This document shows positions 9,401 through 17,716 of a stretch of 51,009 bases of DNA, piece after piece. Source of the stretch: an uncultured Christensenella sp. (GTDB lineage: Bacteria; Bacillota; Clostridia; Christensenellales; UBA1242). Location of the stretch: NCBI GenBank assembly GCA_949296965.1, contig CASFQL010000022.1, positions 1 to 51,009 on the forward strand, given 5' to 3'. The notes beneath the pieces are model-generated. The model was not told the origin of the DNA. It did not search any database and worked only from the letters and a program-made list of their open reading frames with translations. The translations under genes and the position numbers were made by a program. How positions within the stretch are numbered: position 1 is the first letter of the stretch; each line of letters starts with the position of its first letter.

Positions 9401-9596
9401 TGAGAGAATTGCACTTGATATTATATCTACCTCTGAATTTGTAAAAAAATTAATTGATACCTATTCAGAGAAAATTCAACAAGAAGTTTTAGTTAAAGAG
9501 TTTAATAAGTCAATCGTTTCGCCTGATATAGAAAGAGAAGTTGAAGTCGGCGACGAAAAAGTAATTTTAAAGTTAAAATCTTTAAAAAATAAATAA
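6462..9596 (+). CDS. ileS: Isoleucyl-tRNA synthetase-like class I enzyme
   Basis: Start ATG 6462 follows GGGAG at 6451-6455; a GTG at 6441 is less likely. The 1044-residue protein has the class I layout: HHIWG (56-60) in place of HIGH, a CP1 editing domain with TTTPWTLCANVALAVNP and GSGVVHIAPGCG, Cys pairs CPRC (181-184), CEKC and CQNC as zinc sites, the second signature FHKSGGN (592-598) in place of KMSKS, and an anticodon-binding C-terminal half. Overall similarity is to IleRS. The K594-S595 core remains but the flanks are altered, so a paralogous class I ligase is possible. No T-box leader is visible upstream. An RluA-type gene follows after 23 bases. Confidence 0.8.
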   Translation: MKKENAKPDFIEIEKKMLDFWKDNECFKKLVEKNKNNPRFKFLDGPITANNRCGVHHIWGRTLKDITIKYNALKGKDCQYQNGFDAQGMWVEVNVEKELGLNGKPEILKYGIANFTNKCMERVNYFASEITRQSIRMGQWMDWEHSYFTNSDNNILSIWHFLKKCNEKGYIIKKNRPMAWCPRCGTSLSEHEMTGSYHDVTHTAIFVKFPVVNKDFKILAWTTTPWTLCANVALAVNPKFDYVKIKLLETNDIVVLCKDCLKVVKEKYEILDTFKGDKLVGLEYETCFPELVEQNFTHKVLPWDEVDSTEGSGVVHIAPGCGAEDFELGKKYNLKELCPIDEQGVMLETTGFLKGKKTTDVVDLVVNRLKEDNKLYYAHKYTHSYPYCWRCKTDLVYKLISTWYIALDELRPQLLKAIEDVEFQPEYGRKRMTDWLNNMGDWNISRSRFYGLPLPFYVCEKCGKVHVVGSLEELAKLAVNPQEIAKIPHLHRPYIDNVRIRCQNCGAEVERIKEVGDCWLDAGITPFSTKKYFEDKKYFEANFPSDYVCEMVEQIKLWFYSMLVMSVVLTGKAPYKKIVTHQYVKDENGEEFHKSGGNTLECDMVADKVGADTIRYLYGGANITNDMRFGYSLTSEARRKLMNFWNAYIFYNTYACIDNPDVENFKPDFKNLCPTDRWLLEKLNSFVTNADNYYAEQKSYLLVKEFEEFVDDLTNFYIRVNRRRFWKSDNKKDQLTAYWCLYNTLKSMVIVMAPIIPFMTDYIWQNLVRESEKSAPISVMLSSFPQAIKEITQTSIVDEVNYVRQIIATVLRLRNEKSLKIKQPLKTLYIVAGEEIKKAVKDFESIVKEELNIKNIQFENNTEKFNTSFLSVNFKTAGAVLKKDVQVLKDYMNSLSLSQMNDMIMQYKEGKVKTERFGELDSSIFILNYKAKDEFVISTENNITTVLDTTLDDDLMLEGAYRELVRTAQVLRKEADFDIDERIALDIISTSEFVKKLIDTYSEKIQQEVLVKEFNKSIVSPDIEREVEVGDEKVILKLKSLKNK

Positions 9597-9619
9597 TAAA
9601 ATTAAACAAGGAGTAGTCA

Positions 9620-10306
9620 ATGTGTGATATTATTTACGAGGATAATCAAATATTAGTGGTTGTAAAACCGCAAAATATACCTGTTCAACTTGATGAAAGT
9701 AACGATAAAGATTTGCTTACTATGCTAAAAGATTATCTTGTAAAAAAATACAATAAGGTTGGACAAGCATATCTTGGACTAGTTCATAGACTTGATAGAC
9801 CAACGGGCGGGGTAATGGTCTTTGCTAAAACATCAAAAAGTGCTGAAAGACTTTGTAAACAAATTAAAAATAACGAAGTTGAAAAAATTTATTTTGCAGT
9901 TGTTTATGGTGTTCCAAGATTTAAACAAAACCGTCTTGTCAATTATCTAAAAAAAGACGAAAAAAATAATATTGTTAAAATTTGTCCACAGTATGAAGAT
10001 GGAGCAAAAGAAGCCATATTAGATTATCAAGTTTTAGAAACGCTAGGGGATAAATCTCTTGTAAAAATTAGTTTGCAAACAGGTAGAAGCCATCAAATTA
10101 GAGTTCAATTTGCAAATATAAATTGCCCATTAGTAAATGACCAAAAATACAATAAAAATGCTGGAAAAGGTAATCTTGCTTTGTGGGCATATGAAATTAG
10201 TTTTACTCACCCTGTTTCAAAACAAAAACATACTTTTAAGGTCGCCCCTCCATACGACAAATCTCCTTGGAAAGAATTTAGTATTAATAAATATCTAGTT
10301 GTTTAA
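9620..10306 (+). CDS. RluA-family pseudouridine synthase
   Basis: The 228-residue protein has the RluA-family catalytic motif HRLDRPTGG (56-64, catalytic D59) and the downstream LQTGRSHQIRVQF segment that closes the active site. It lacks the N-terminal S4 RNA-binding domain found in RluD-type members, including the second family member at 19089 in this window. The target uridine in rRNA or tRNA cannot be read from the sequence. AAGGAG precedes the ATG, and the gene probably shares a transcript with the synthetase gene; a terminator follows at 10386. Confidence 0.88.
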   Translation: MCDIIYEDNQILVVVKPQNIPVQLDESNDKDLLTMLKDYLVKKYNKVGQAYLGLVHRLDRPTGGVMVFAKTSKSAERLCKQIKNNEVEKIYFAVVYGVPRFKQNRLVNYLKKDEKNNIVKICPQYEDGAKEAILDYQVLETLGDKSLVKISLQTGRSHQIRVQFANINCPLVNDQKYNKNAGKGNLALWAYEISFTHPVSKQKHTFKVAPPYDKSPWKEFSINKYLVV

Positions 10307-10385
10307 TATTTTTTTAATTAAGATTTTTAATTCAATATTTATTAATGTTATTTAATTAATATTGCATAATTTTTTATTTTCATAA

Positions 10386-10416
10386 AAAGAGTCGCTTTTA
10401 TTAGCGACTTTTTTTA
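10386..10416 (+). terminator. Rho-independent terminator
   Basis: AGTCGCT (10390-10396) pairs with AGCGACT (10403-10409) around TTTATT, with an A-run before and a T-run after. It can serve both the plus-strand RluA-type gene and, in reverse, groEL. Confidence 0.9.
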
Positions 10417-10506
10417 AAATTATTTTTACTATATAAGCATTTAAAATTATTTTTATTATATAAGTATTTAAAATTGTTTTTACTATATAACATTTAAAAT
10501 TATTTT
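10414..10506. repeat. 27-bp tandem repeat
   Basis: Units TTAAAATTATTTTTACTATA(TAAGCAT) at 10414-10440, 10441-10467 and 10468-10493 (26 bases), plus a partial fourth copy to 10506. It lies between the terminator and the 3' end of groEL. Confidence 0.85.
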
Positions 10507-10539
10507 ATTAATTTCTTTTAATGTTATTTTGTTATGTTT

Positions 10540-12108
10540 TTATTGTTCGGTAACCAGTGCGTGAGTAGTTAACATTGTTGTAACTACACTTGTTGCATTT
10601 TCAATAGCACAAATTGGAACTTTACTTGGGTCAATTATTCCACAAGTCATTAGATTACAATACTTTGAAGATAAAGCGTCGTAGCCATAATTAAAATCTT
10701 TTTTATTTTTTATTTTGTTAATAATAATACTTTCGTTTTCGCCTGCATTAATAAGAATTTGTTTTAAAGGTTCTTGCAATGCTTTTAGGACTATTTCATA
10801 TCCTAATTTATATTCTAAGCAGTCAAACTTCTTTTTCTTTTCAAGTTTTTTTGCAATTCTAAATAAAGAAACACCTCCACCAGCCACAATTCCTTGTTGA
10901 GTCGCTGATGTTGTTGCAGATATTGCATCTTCAATTCTTAACTTTTTTTCTTTTTGTTCAATATCGCTTTGTGCTCCAACTAAAATTGTAGCAATGCTTC
11001 CCGTTAGGTTTGCAAGTCGTTTTCTTAATTGTTCTTTGTCAAAATCGTTGTCACAAGTTGAAATTTGCTCTTTAATTAAATTTATTCTACTTTTTAATCT
11101 CTCTTTATTTGATTGCTTAGAGATAAGTAGGGAATAATCTTTTGTTACCTTAATATGTTTTAAAACTCCTAATTCTTCTAGCCTAATATTCTTCAAATCA
11201 TAGCCTTGACCATTAGTAAAAACCTTTGTATTAGTTAAACTAGCAATATCTTCAAGGACTGCTAGTTTTTTCTCTCCATAAAAAGGCGCCCTGATAACAC
11301 AACAATTAAATGTTCCTCTCATTTTATTTACTACAATACTTGAAAGAGTTTCATCATCAATATCATCGCATAATATTATAACTGTTTTTGAATTTTGAAC
11401 GCTTTGCTCAAAGATAGGTAATAATTCATTAAAATTATTTATCTTCTTGTCTGTAAGTAGTAATAGACAATCGTCATACTCACATATGCCTTTTTCAATA
11501 TTTGTTGCTAAATATGGGGACAATAATCCGTTACTAATTTTTAGACCTTCTTGAAAAATAAGTTCGGTATTCGCAGTTTTTGAATCTTGTAAAGAAATGT
11601 TGCAATTTTTATTTATTTTATATGCTTTTGAAATAAGTTTGCCAATTTCTTCATTTTGAGATGAAATTGTAGCAATGTTTTCAATATCTTTTTCGCTTGA
11701 AATCGGCTTTGAAATTTTTTTTAATAAATTGACTGCATCATTTTTAGCCATTATGATACCCTTATTAATTAATATTGGACTATATCCGTTAAGACAAATT
11801 TTTAGCCCTTCATTAAATAATTTTTGTGCCAAAACTATTGCTGTCGTTGTCCCATCTCCTGCCAAATCGTTAGTTTTTTGACAAACTTCCTTTATTAATT
11901 TAACACCCATATTTTCATAATTATCATTTACTTCAAACTCTCTTGCTATTGTTACTCCGTCATTTGTGATTAGTGGGGTAGTAAACTTTCTATCTAAAAC
12001 AACATTTTTGCCTTTTGGACCAAGAGTTGCTTTTACTATATTTGATAATTTATTTACACCTTCTAAGAGTTTATTTTGTGCATTTATTCCATCTATAAAA
12101 TCTTTCAA
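10540..12108 (-). CDS. groEL: Chaperonin GroEL (divergent)
   Basis: The 522-residue subunit of the ring chaperonin keeps the ATPase elements: LGPKG (29-33), NDGVTIA (D50), GDGTTT (84-89, D85) and the late aspartate D394 in RIEDAISATT, followed by GIVAGGG. It is shorter than Escherichia coli GroEL and lacks the C-terminal GGM tail. Many usually constant positions differ, for example APFYGEKKL where APGFGDRRK is common. Translation starts at TTG (12108-12106), one base after the groES stop, with AGGAG inside the end of groES. Still likely a working chaperonin, fed by the adjacent co-chaperonin. Confidence 0.92.
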   Translation of the reverse strand: MKDFIDGINAQNKLLEGVNKLSNIVKATLGPKGKNVVLDRKFTTPLITNDGVTIAREFEVNDNYENMGVKLIKEVCQKTNDLAGDGTTTAIVLAQKLFNEGLKICLNGYSPILINKGIIMAKNDAVNLLKKISKPISSEKDIENIATISSQNEEIGKLISKAYKINKNCNISLQDSKTANTELIFQEGLKISNGLLSPYLATNIEKGICEYDDCLLLLTDKKINNFNELLPIFEQSVQNSKTVIILCDDIDDETLSSIVVNKMRGTFNCCVIRAPFYGEKKLAVLEDIASLTNTKVFTNGQGYDLKNIRLEELGVLKHIKVTKDYSLLISKQSNKERLKSRINLIKEQISTCDNDFDKEQLRKRLANLTGSIATILVGAQSDIEQKEKKLRIEDAISATTSATQQGIVAGGGVSLFRIAKKLEKKKKFDCLEYKLGYEIVLKALQEPLKQILINAGENESIIINKIKNKKDFNYGYDALSSKYCNLMTCGIIDPSKVPICAIENATSVVTTMLTTHALVTEQ

Positions 12109-12109
12109 C

Positions 12110-12400
12110 TTAATTCTCCTTTTGTTTTGCTAAAATATCTGTTTGTTTAATAAGTAAATATTCTTCGCCATTAATTTCAAATGAAACACTTGTGTGTTCT
12201 TCAAATAAAATAATGTCGCCAATATTTACTTGCATTGAAATAAAAATTCCGTCTTCATAGCACCCATTTCCAATACTTAAAATTTTTGCTTTTCTAATAG
12301 AAGTTGGATTTGATGTGCTTAGTGCAATACCGCTTGAAGTAGAATTTTCCTGTTTAATTTCTTTTGCTATAACCCTGTCAAAAATAGGTTGAAAATTCAT
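12110..12400 (-). CDS. groES: Co-chaperonin GroES
   Basis: The 96-residue product caps GroEL. It begins FQPIFDRVIAKE, has a mobile-loop segment NSTSSGIAL in which GIAL replaces the usual GIVL, and ends with the typical EEYLLIKQTDILA strand. ATG at 12400 is preceded on its strand by AAAGGGGG. It forms a two-gene operon with groEL with a single-base gap. No CIRCE inverted repeat and no CtsR box were found in the 131 bases upstream, so heat regulation here is not evident. Confidence 0.93.
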   Translation of the reverse strand: MNFQPIFDRVIAKEIKQENSTSSGIALSTSNPTSIRKAKILSIGNGCYEDGIFISMQVNIGDIILFEEHTSVSFEINGEEYLLIKQTDILAKQKEN

Positions 12401-12531
12401 TAAACTTTGCCCCCTTTATCATATATTTATGAGATTAGTCATATTATTTAGTAGCAAAAACTATTTTAATTTAGACAAATTTTCTCATTTATGAAAATTT
12501 TAACTTAGTAAAAAGGCGGTTTCAAAGTTTA

Positions 12532-13323
12532 GTGTCAAAATTTACTAGAAAAATTAAAAAAAACATAAGAAAATCAATGAAAAACAATAAAAAAGGGGCA
12601 ATTTTTTTCATTTTGATATCTATTTTGTTGTTTTTTCTTTTAATAATTAACATTTCTGATATTTTTTCGAGCATAATAACAAAGCAAAAAAGTATTTTCA
12701 TAAATGATAAAATTGAAATATCTTCTCAATGCGTTTATGCTGTTTCTGCTTATGATTTTATGACGAAAGAAGAAGCAGAATCGTCGGCAATTCAAGTTGA
12801 AAATAATGGTGGAATGGGACTTGTTTACAAAAATGGTGAATATTTTGTTCTTGCTTCTTGTTATCCAACTTTGATTGAAGCACAAGAGATAAAGGACAAC
12901 CTTTTATTGCTTGGCTATAATGCTAAAATTTTAAATATTAAAATTGATTCGCTCTCTTTTGATTATAACGGGGAAAATGCCGATTTTATTAAAACAATTT
13001 TTAACTCTTTTAGAGAAATTTTTTTAAAATTGTATGAGATAGATATTGATTACGATAAAGATTTATTAAACAAAGCAAATATTAATGGTAGATTGGCAGT
13101 AATTATTATGCAAAACAATGATTTTATAAAAAAATTAGATGAAACAAAAACTTCACTTAGTAATGAAGAAAAAGGCATTTTAAAGCAAGCATATTTAGAT
13201 ATTAATGAATTTTTAAATAATATTATCCTTTCTAATTATGAAAAACTCCAACTAACTAGTTTGATAAAAAAGAGTATGATGGAAATTGTTTTTATTTATC
13301 AAAATGTTTTTAGTAGTTTTTAA
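12532..13323 (+). CDS. Single-pass membrane protein with a SPOR-like domain
   Basis: Start GTG 12532, with AAGGCGG about 12 bases upstream. The 263 residues consist of a Lys/Arg-rich cytoplasmic tail (1-22), one membrane helix (about 23-45) and an outer part. Residues about 67-140 (VYAVSAY ... GGMGLVYKNGEYFVLASCYPT ... LLLLGYNAKI) look like a SPOR repeat pair, a fold that binds denuded peptidoglycan glycans at septa or in spores. The C-terminal half is helical and unassigned. The gene is divergent from groES. Assignment rests on pattern, not alignment. Confidence 0.6.
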   Translation: MSKFTRKIKKNIRKSMKNNKKGAIFFILISILLFFLLIINISDIFSSIITKQKSIFINDKIEISSQCVYAVSAYDFMTKEEAESSAIQVENNGGMGLVYKNGEYFVLASCYPTLIEAQEIKDNLLLLGYNAKILNIKIDSLSFDYNGENADFIKTIFNSFREIFLKLYEIDIDYDKDLLNKANINGRLAVIIMQNNDFIKKLDETKTSLSNEEKGILKQAYLDINEFLNNIILSNYEKLQLTSLIKKSMMEIVFIYQNVFSSF

Positions 13324-13542
13324 TTATTGTGTGATTTTATTTAAAAAAAATTTGTTAATAAAATTATTTACATTTTAATACTTTGATAGGTAATGTTAAA
13401 TTTTAAATAATACTTTTATAAAATCATTATCTTTTTTAAACAGTTTATTTTTAGTTCAAGCAGTAATACAAAAAATTTTATAAATAAACACTTTTTGAAA
13501 GTATCTTTTTAGTTGTAATAGGTATAGAAATTTGTTATTTAC

Positions 13543-13569
13543 TTGATTTTTTATTGCAATTAATATAAT
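13543..13569 (+). promoter_or_regulatory. Promoter that would give a leaderless transcript
   Basis: TTGATT (13543-13548) and TATAAT (13564-13569) are 15 bases apart. The -10 ends nine bases before the ATG at 13579, so the transcript would start at or within a few bases of the start codon. The -35 spacing is short, so the call rests mainly on the -10. Confidence 0.45.
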
Positions 13570-13578
13570 ATAAATTAT

Positions 13579-14421
13579 ATGGAAGATAAGCAGTTAAGGA
13601 CTAACAAAAAACAAAAAATTATTGTTATTACAGGGGCAACAAGTGGAATTGGCCTTGCTTGTAAAAGTTTGTTTGAAAAGAATGGGCATAGAGTTATCTC
13701 ACTTGCCAGAAACAATATTAATAATGACAATGATTTTTTTTCCTGTGATGTTTCAAAAGAAATTCAGGTTATTGAAACCTTTAAAAAAATTAAAGAAAAA
13801 TATGGTCAAATAGATATTTTAATAAATAATGCTGGCTATGGAATTTCTGGCGCCGTTGAACTGATAGAAAATAGAGATATTGAAAATTTATTTGATGTTA
13901 ATTTGTTAGGCTGTATTAACTCTTTTAAGTATGCACTTCCACTTATTAAAAAAGGTGGAATGATTATTAATATGAGTTCAGTTTGTGCCTTATTTCCTTT
14001 GCCATATAGAAGTTTGTATTGTGCTTCAAAGGCATCTCTTAATATGCTTTCACTTTGTCTATATATGGAATGTAAACCTTTTAATGTTAAAGTAGTTAGC
14101 ATTTGTCCAGGAGATGTGAAAACTAATTTTACTAAAAATAGAGTAAAAGTTTTTAAAACAAATGAAAGATATGATGATAGAATAAAAATAGCCACTAACT
14201 TGCTTGATAAAAGAGAAGATAGGCGTATGCCACCAGAAAAAGTAGCAAAGGTAGTTTTTAGAGTTAGTAAAAAGAAACAACCAAAGCCATATGTTATTGT
14301 TGGGTTTAAATATAAGGTGCTACATTTTGCGATGAGATTTTTACCGACTAGTTGGCTTCTATATTTTACGGAAAAGTTTTTTGGTGGGCATAACAAGAAT
14401 ATAAAGGGGGAAAATTTTTAA
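13579..14421 (+). CDS. Short-chain dehydrogenase/reductase
   Basis: A classical SDR of 280 residues: TGATSGIG (18-25) binds NAD(P), NNAG (83-86) stabilises the sheet, S133/S134 with Y147-x3-K151 form the catalytic set, and PGDVKT (177-182) follows. R44 in SLARN fits an NADP preference, which is inferred. The substrate is unknown. No Shine-Dalgarno sequence lies before ATG 13579 and a -10 box ends nine bases upstream, so translation may be leaderless. Its TAA is immediately followed by the ATG of the next gene, so the two are co-transcribed. Confidence 0.88.
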   Translation: MEDKQLRTNKKQKIIVITGATSGIGLACKSLFEKNGHRVISLARNNINNDNDFFSCDVSKEIQVIETFKKIKEKYGQIDILINNAGYGISGAVELIENRDIENLFDVNLLGCINSFKYALPLIKKGGMIINMSSVCALFPLPYRSLYCASKASLNMLSLCLYMECKPFNVKVVSICPGDVKTNFTKNRVKVFKTNERYDDRIKIATNLLDKREDRRMPPEKVAKVVFRVSKKKQPKPYVIVGFKYKVLHFAMRFLPTSWLLYFTEKFFGGHNKNIKGENF

Positions 14422-15462
14422 ATGGCTGATAACTTATATTTTACAGAAGCAAAAGAGACTCTTCTTAGATTGATTGCAAAAGAGTATCCAACTTTGCCAG
14501 AGAATTTAATTTCAATGCTTATAAATACTTTTTACAAATTTTGTTCGTATGAAGAGGAGAGTCAAAAGATAAAGCCAAGAATATTTATAACTAATAATAT
14601 TGATTTGTTAAATAAAAATATTCAAAATTGTTTTAGGCTTCAACTTTTTAGCGATGAAGATGAGCAGAATTTCCATTCAAGGCTTAAATCAATTCTTTCA
14701 TTTTGTTTAAACGATTGGACAGCCTACATAGAAGTAAAAGATAGTAAGGTTAACTATGGAATTTGTAAGGTTTTTAATAGTATAAAAGAAAAGCCACTCT
14801 CGCAACTTGTTTTTGAGTCAGAGGAACTTATTTCAAATGAAAAATTTAACCTTTTATACATAGACACCCTTAGTTCTTATGCAGTTGCACTTCGTGGAAT
14901 AAAAGGTGGGAATATCATAATTAATTTTTCAATTAATGATTCTAATTTCTTAAATAGAGAAAATGTTATTAAAAGATTTGTTAATGCTAGTTTTTCAAAA
15001 TTAAAGACAACAAAAAATAAGTTGAATGAAATTAAAATTTTGTATGAAAATATATTAAAAAGGGCAATTAACAACATTCACGGGGCAATTTGTGTCGTTA
15101 TAGATAAAGATTTTAAAGACACAAAAAATTTTTTTGCCGATGGGATTTGGCTTAATGAACCTATTGAGTTTTCAAAAACTTTTTTAATGACTAAGAGTTA
15201 TTCGGAAGCAAAACTCAACGATATTGCTGGTCTTTTTATTTCAATGTTAAACTACGATGGCATAACAATTGTCGATAATGCAGGTAAAATTAGGGCTTAT
15301 AATGTATTTATTAAGTCTGATAAATATGGAAAGAAAAATATCAATGGAGGGGCTAGAAAAAGGGCTGCTTATGCAGTAATTAATTGTGGGCTTAAAAAAG
15401 TTGTGGGTGTTTATTTCCATTCACAAGATGGAGAAATTTTTTATGAGGAGACAAAAAAATGA
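14422..15462 (+). CDS. Protein with C-terminal diadenylate cyclase (DAC/DisA_N)-like domain
   Basis: Residues about 212-340 of 346 resemble the DAC domain that makes c-di-AMP from ATP: INNIHGAICVV (217-226), ISMLNYDGITIVD (273-285), where DGI replaces the DGA motif, and GGARKRAAYAVINCG (309-323), where GARKR replaces GTRHR, then a final strand KKVVGVYF. The first 210 residues are not recognised. The domain is at the C-terminus, unlike DisA or membrane CdaA enzymes. Whether it still cyclises ATP is unclear given both motif changes. AAGGGGG precedes the ATG; the gene abuts the SDR stop and overlaps the next gene by four bases. Confidence 0.7.
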   Translation: MADNLYFTEAKETLLRLIAKEYPTLPENLISMLINTFYKFCSYEEESQKIKPRIFITNNIDLLNKNIQNCFRLQLFSDEDEQNFHSRLKSILSFCLNDWTAYIEVKDSKVNYGICKVFNSIKEKPLSQLVFESEELISNEKFNLLYIDTLSSYAVALRGIKGGNIIINFSINDSNFLNRENVIKRFVNASFSKLKTTKNKLNEIKILYENILKRAINNIHGAICVVIDKDFKDTKNFFADGIWLNEPIEFSKTFLMTKSYSEAKLNDIAGLFISMLNYDGITIVDNAGKIRAYNVFIKSDKYGKKNINGGARKRAAYAVINCGLKKVVGVYFHSQDGEIFYEETKK

Positions 15463-16754
15463 ATGTCATTTGGGACGATGTGCGTAAAAAGAGCAATATT
15501 TCCGATTCTTCGTTTGAAAATATGATAATTAATTCGTCTGCTTCTTCTAATATGCTTAGTGATGAAGATAAAGACTTCATTCTAACTTCTTTCAATGCTA
15601 AGATGTATAATTATGTTATTGAATATATTTTTAATAAGTCTGTTAAAGTTTTGCAAGATACTATTTTTTCAATGGGAGAAGATACTGTTGTTAATGTTAC
15701 ACATTGGATTGATAGAACTGTTGTTTCAAACTTCTTTGATGTCTTTGTTTTAAGACTTGCCTTTGACTTGGGACTAATAGATAAACAAGAGAAGATAACT
15801 TTTTTAAGTATTATTGAATATTTACAGGCTAAAAAAGAAGCATTATCAAGTGATGATATTGAAGAACTTAATAAGGAAAAAACTAAATATTATATTGCTT
15901 GTCTTTTTGAAATGATACTTTCAAAAAATTTTTCCCCTTTTGTTAATTCAATTAAAGAAATCATTAATCAATTAACAACTCAGGTAGTTTTAGTTGATTC
16001 ACCTGAATATGAAAAAATGGTTTCTACATTAAATATAAGAAAAAATATTTTGATAAAAATATTATTTTCTCTTGCAAAAACTTGTGGCACAAAAGATAAA
16101 AAAGAACTTAAAAATATTGCAATTAATGTTAAAAATCTTTTTCCAGCCTTATGGGAGAACACAAACTTAAATGAAAGAAAGTTTTTCTCATATTACTATA
16201 AAACATCTAATTTTGATGAGAGTATAAAAAAAGTTTTTGAAGAAATAGTTGAGAATTTAAAAACGCAGGAATTTACAACTGATATTTCAGTTGTTACTCA
16301 GATTTTAAAAAGTTGCCAAGATATTTTATCTTGTCATTATAGTATTAGAAGTCATATAGATGAAGTTGCTTCTCTAATTAAATTAAGTGAAATAAAGGTT
16401 TATCCTAAATTCTTTCTAAGAAGTGTCATAACCCCAAGTCTTGTTACATATCTTGGTAATAATAATGGATATATAAGAGAAAGTAGAGAAGTCGCAGAAA
16501 AAATATTTGATAATATCTCGCCTGAGAAGTGGACTTATTATTTTAAAAATTTCTTTTTTAATGATGACTTTATTCTAATTAATCTGATTAGCGTTCCTTC
16601 TTGTATAAAAGATTTCTGTTCCATTATTAAAAAGAGTGGTGTTAACGAAAATGAAATTAATGATGAAACTATAAGAGAACTTATCATCGCATCTAAAAAA
16701 TTTGATATTGATAGAGTTAAAGAACTTTCAAATATTTTGTATTTTGGAGATTAA
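15459..16754 (+). CDS. Unrecognised helical protein, partner of the DAC-like gene
   Basis: The 431-residue product is predicted to be almost entirely helical and cytoplasmic, with no signal peptide or membrane segment and no motif I recognise; repeated amphipathic helices give a HEAT/TPR-like impression only. Its ATG overlaps the stop of the DAC-like gene as ATGA, the arrangement of translationally coupled partners, so physical or functional pairing is a reasonable inference. The uridine-kinase-like gene follows after 25 bases. Confidence 0.7.
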   Translation: MNVIWDDVRKKSNISDSSFENMIINSSASSNMLSDEDKDFILTSFNAKMYNYVIEYIFNKSVKVLQDTIFSMGEDTVVNVTHWIDRTVVSNFFDVFVLRLAFDLGLIDKQEKITFLSIIEYLQAKKEALSSDDIEELNKEKTKYYIACLFEMILSKNFSPFVNSIKEIINQLTTQVVLVDSPEYEKMVSTLNIRKNILIKILFSLAKTCGTKDKKELKNIAINVKNLFPALWENTNLNERKFFSYYYKTSNFDESIKKVFEEIVENLKTQEFTTDISVVTQILKSCQDILSCHYSIRSHIDEVASLIKLSEIKVYPKFFLRSVITPSLVTYLGNNNGYIRESREVAEKIFDNISPEKWTYYFKNFFFNDDFILINLISVPSCIKDFCSIIKKSGVNENEINDETIRELIIASKKFDIDRVKELSNILYFGD

Positions 16755-16779
16755 CTCTGTCTTTTAAGGAGTAAAATAA

Positions 16780-17691
16780 GTGCTAGTTTATAATAAAATT
16801 GATATTGAAGACATAAACGAACTTGCAAAAGAAAATGCTAACAAGTTAATTACTGATGCTGAGAATTTATATAGATCAAATATAGAGGAGATTGCTAGTC
16901 TTATAAAGAGCAAAAAGAAAAAGATTGTTCTTATATCAGGCCCATCTTCTGCTGGTAAAACTACAACAAGTTATAATTTAAGAAAAGCCCTTAATATTAT
17001 TGGCGTTGCTTCCCATGTATTGAATATGGACGATTTTTTTAAAAACACTGACCAAATTCCTTTAAATGATGATGGAAACCCTGACATTGAAGGTCTTTGT
17101 GCAATTGATACTGATTGTATTAAAAAATGTCTTGGGGAAGTTTTGCAAACAGGAGAAACTATGATTCCGCAATTTGACTTTGTTACTCATAAAAGAAGAG
17201 ATGAGTGGTTAAAATGTAAGTTGGTTGGTAATGAAATTATTATTATGGAAGGTATTCATGCTCTTAACCCAGAAATTATAAAGGGGCTTGACGATAGTAA
17301 GATTTTAAGAATTTACCTTGATTGTGAAACTTCATTTTATTACAACAATGAGATTATTTTAAGAGCAAGAAATTTGAGATTTTTGCGTAGAATAATAAGA
17401 GATAAGAGAGATAGGGGAGTTAGTATCGAAAAAACAATTTCAATGTGGAAAGATGTTTGCTCGGGAGAGGATAAGAATATAAAGCCTTTTAAAAGTAGTG
17501 CCGATGTTATTATAAATACTGTTTTTAAATATGAACCCTTATTATACTCCACTCTTTTAAAAAAAGAATTTTTAAAATTCAAAGATAATTTTACAATTAG
17601 TTCTTTTTTACAGGTTTTTGATAAATGCGAAACTGTTCCTTATGACTTAATACCAAATGATAGTCTATTAAGAGAATTTATAGGTTATTAA
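16780..17691 (+). CDS. Uridine kinase-like P-loop nucleoside kinase
   Basis: Start GTG 16780 with AAGGAG at 16766-16771. The 303 residues show a P-loop GPSSAGKTT (54-62), MDDFF (83-87), QFDFVTHKRR (131-140) and MEGIHALNP (156-164), the pattern of the uridine kinase/phosphoribulokinase family that phosphorylates nucleosides. Many clostridial homologues carry an N-terminal TGS-type region and are much longer; here only about 45 residues precede the kinase. Last gene of the SDR/DAC-like/unknown/kinase unit; a cloverleaf element begins 25 bases after it. Confidence 0.8.
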   Translation: MLVYNKIDIEDINELAKENANKLITDAENLYRSNIEEIASLIKSKKKKIVLISGPSSAGKTTTSYNLRKALNIIGVASHVLNMDDFFKNTDQIPLNDDGNPDIEGLCAIDTDCIKKCLGEVLQTGETMIPQFDFVTHKRRDEWLKCKLVGNEIIIMEGIHALNPEIIKGLDDSKILRIYLDCETSFYYNNEIILRARNLRFLRRIIRDKRDRGVSIEKTISMWKDVCSGEDKNIKPFKSSADVIINTVFKYEPLLYSTLLKKEFLKFKDNFTISSFLQVFDKCETVPYDLIPNDSLLREFIGY

Positions 17692-17716
17692 TAGCATTTA
17701 AAATTATTTTTTAAAG

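Noticed and set aside
12401..12531. CIRCE element upstream of groES
   Set aside because: No TTAGCACTC-N9-GAGTGCTAA or close variant is present.
13836..14396. 186-codon minus-strand open frame
   Set aside because: Antisense shadow of the SDR gene, whose catalytic motifs are clear on the plus strand.
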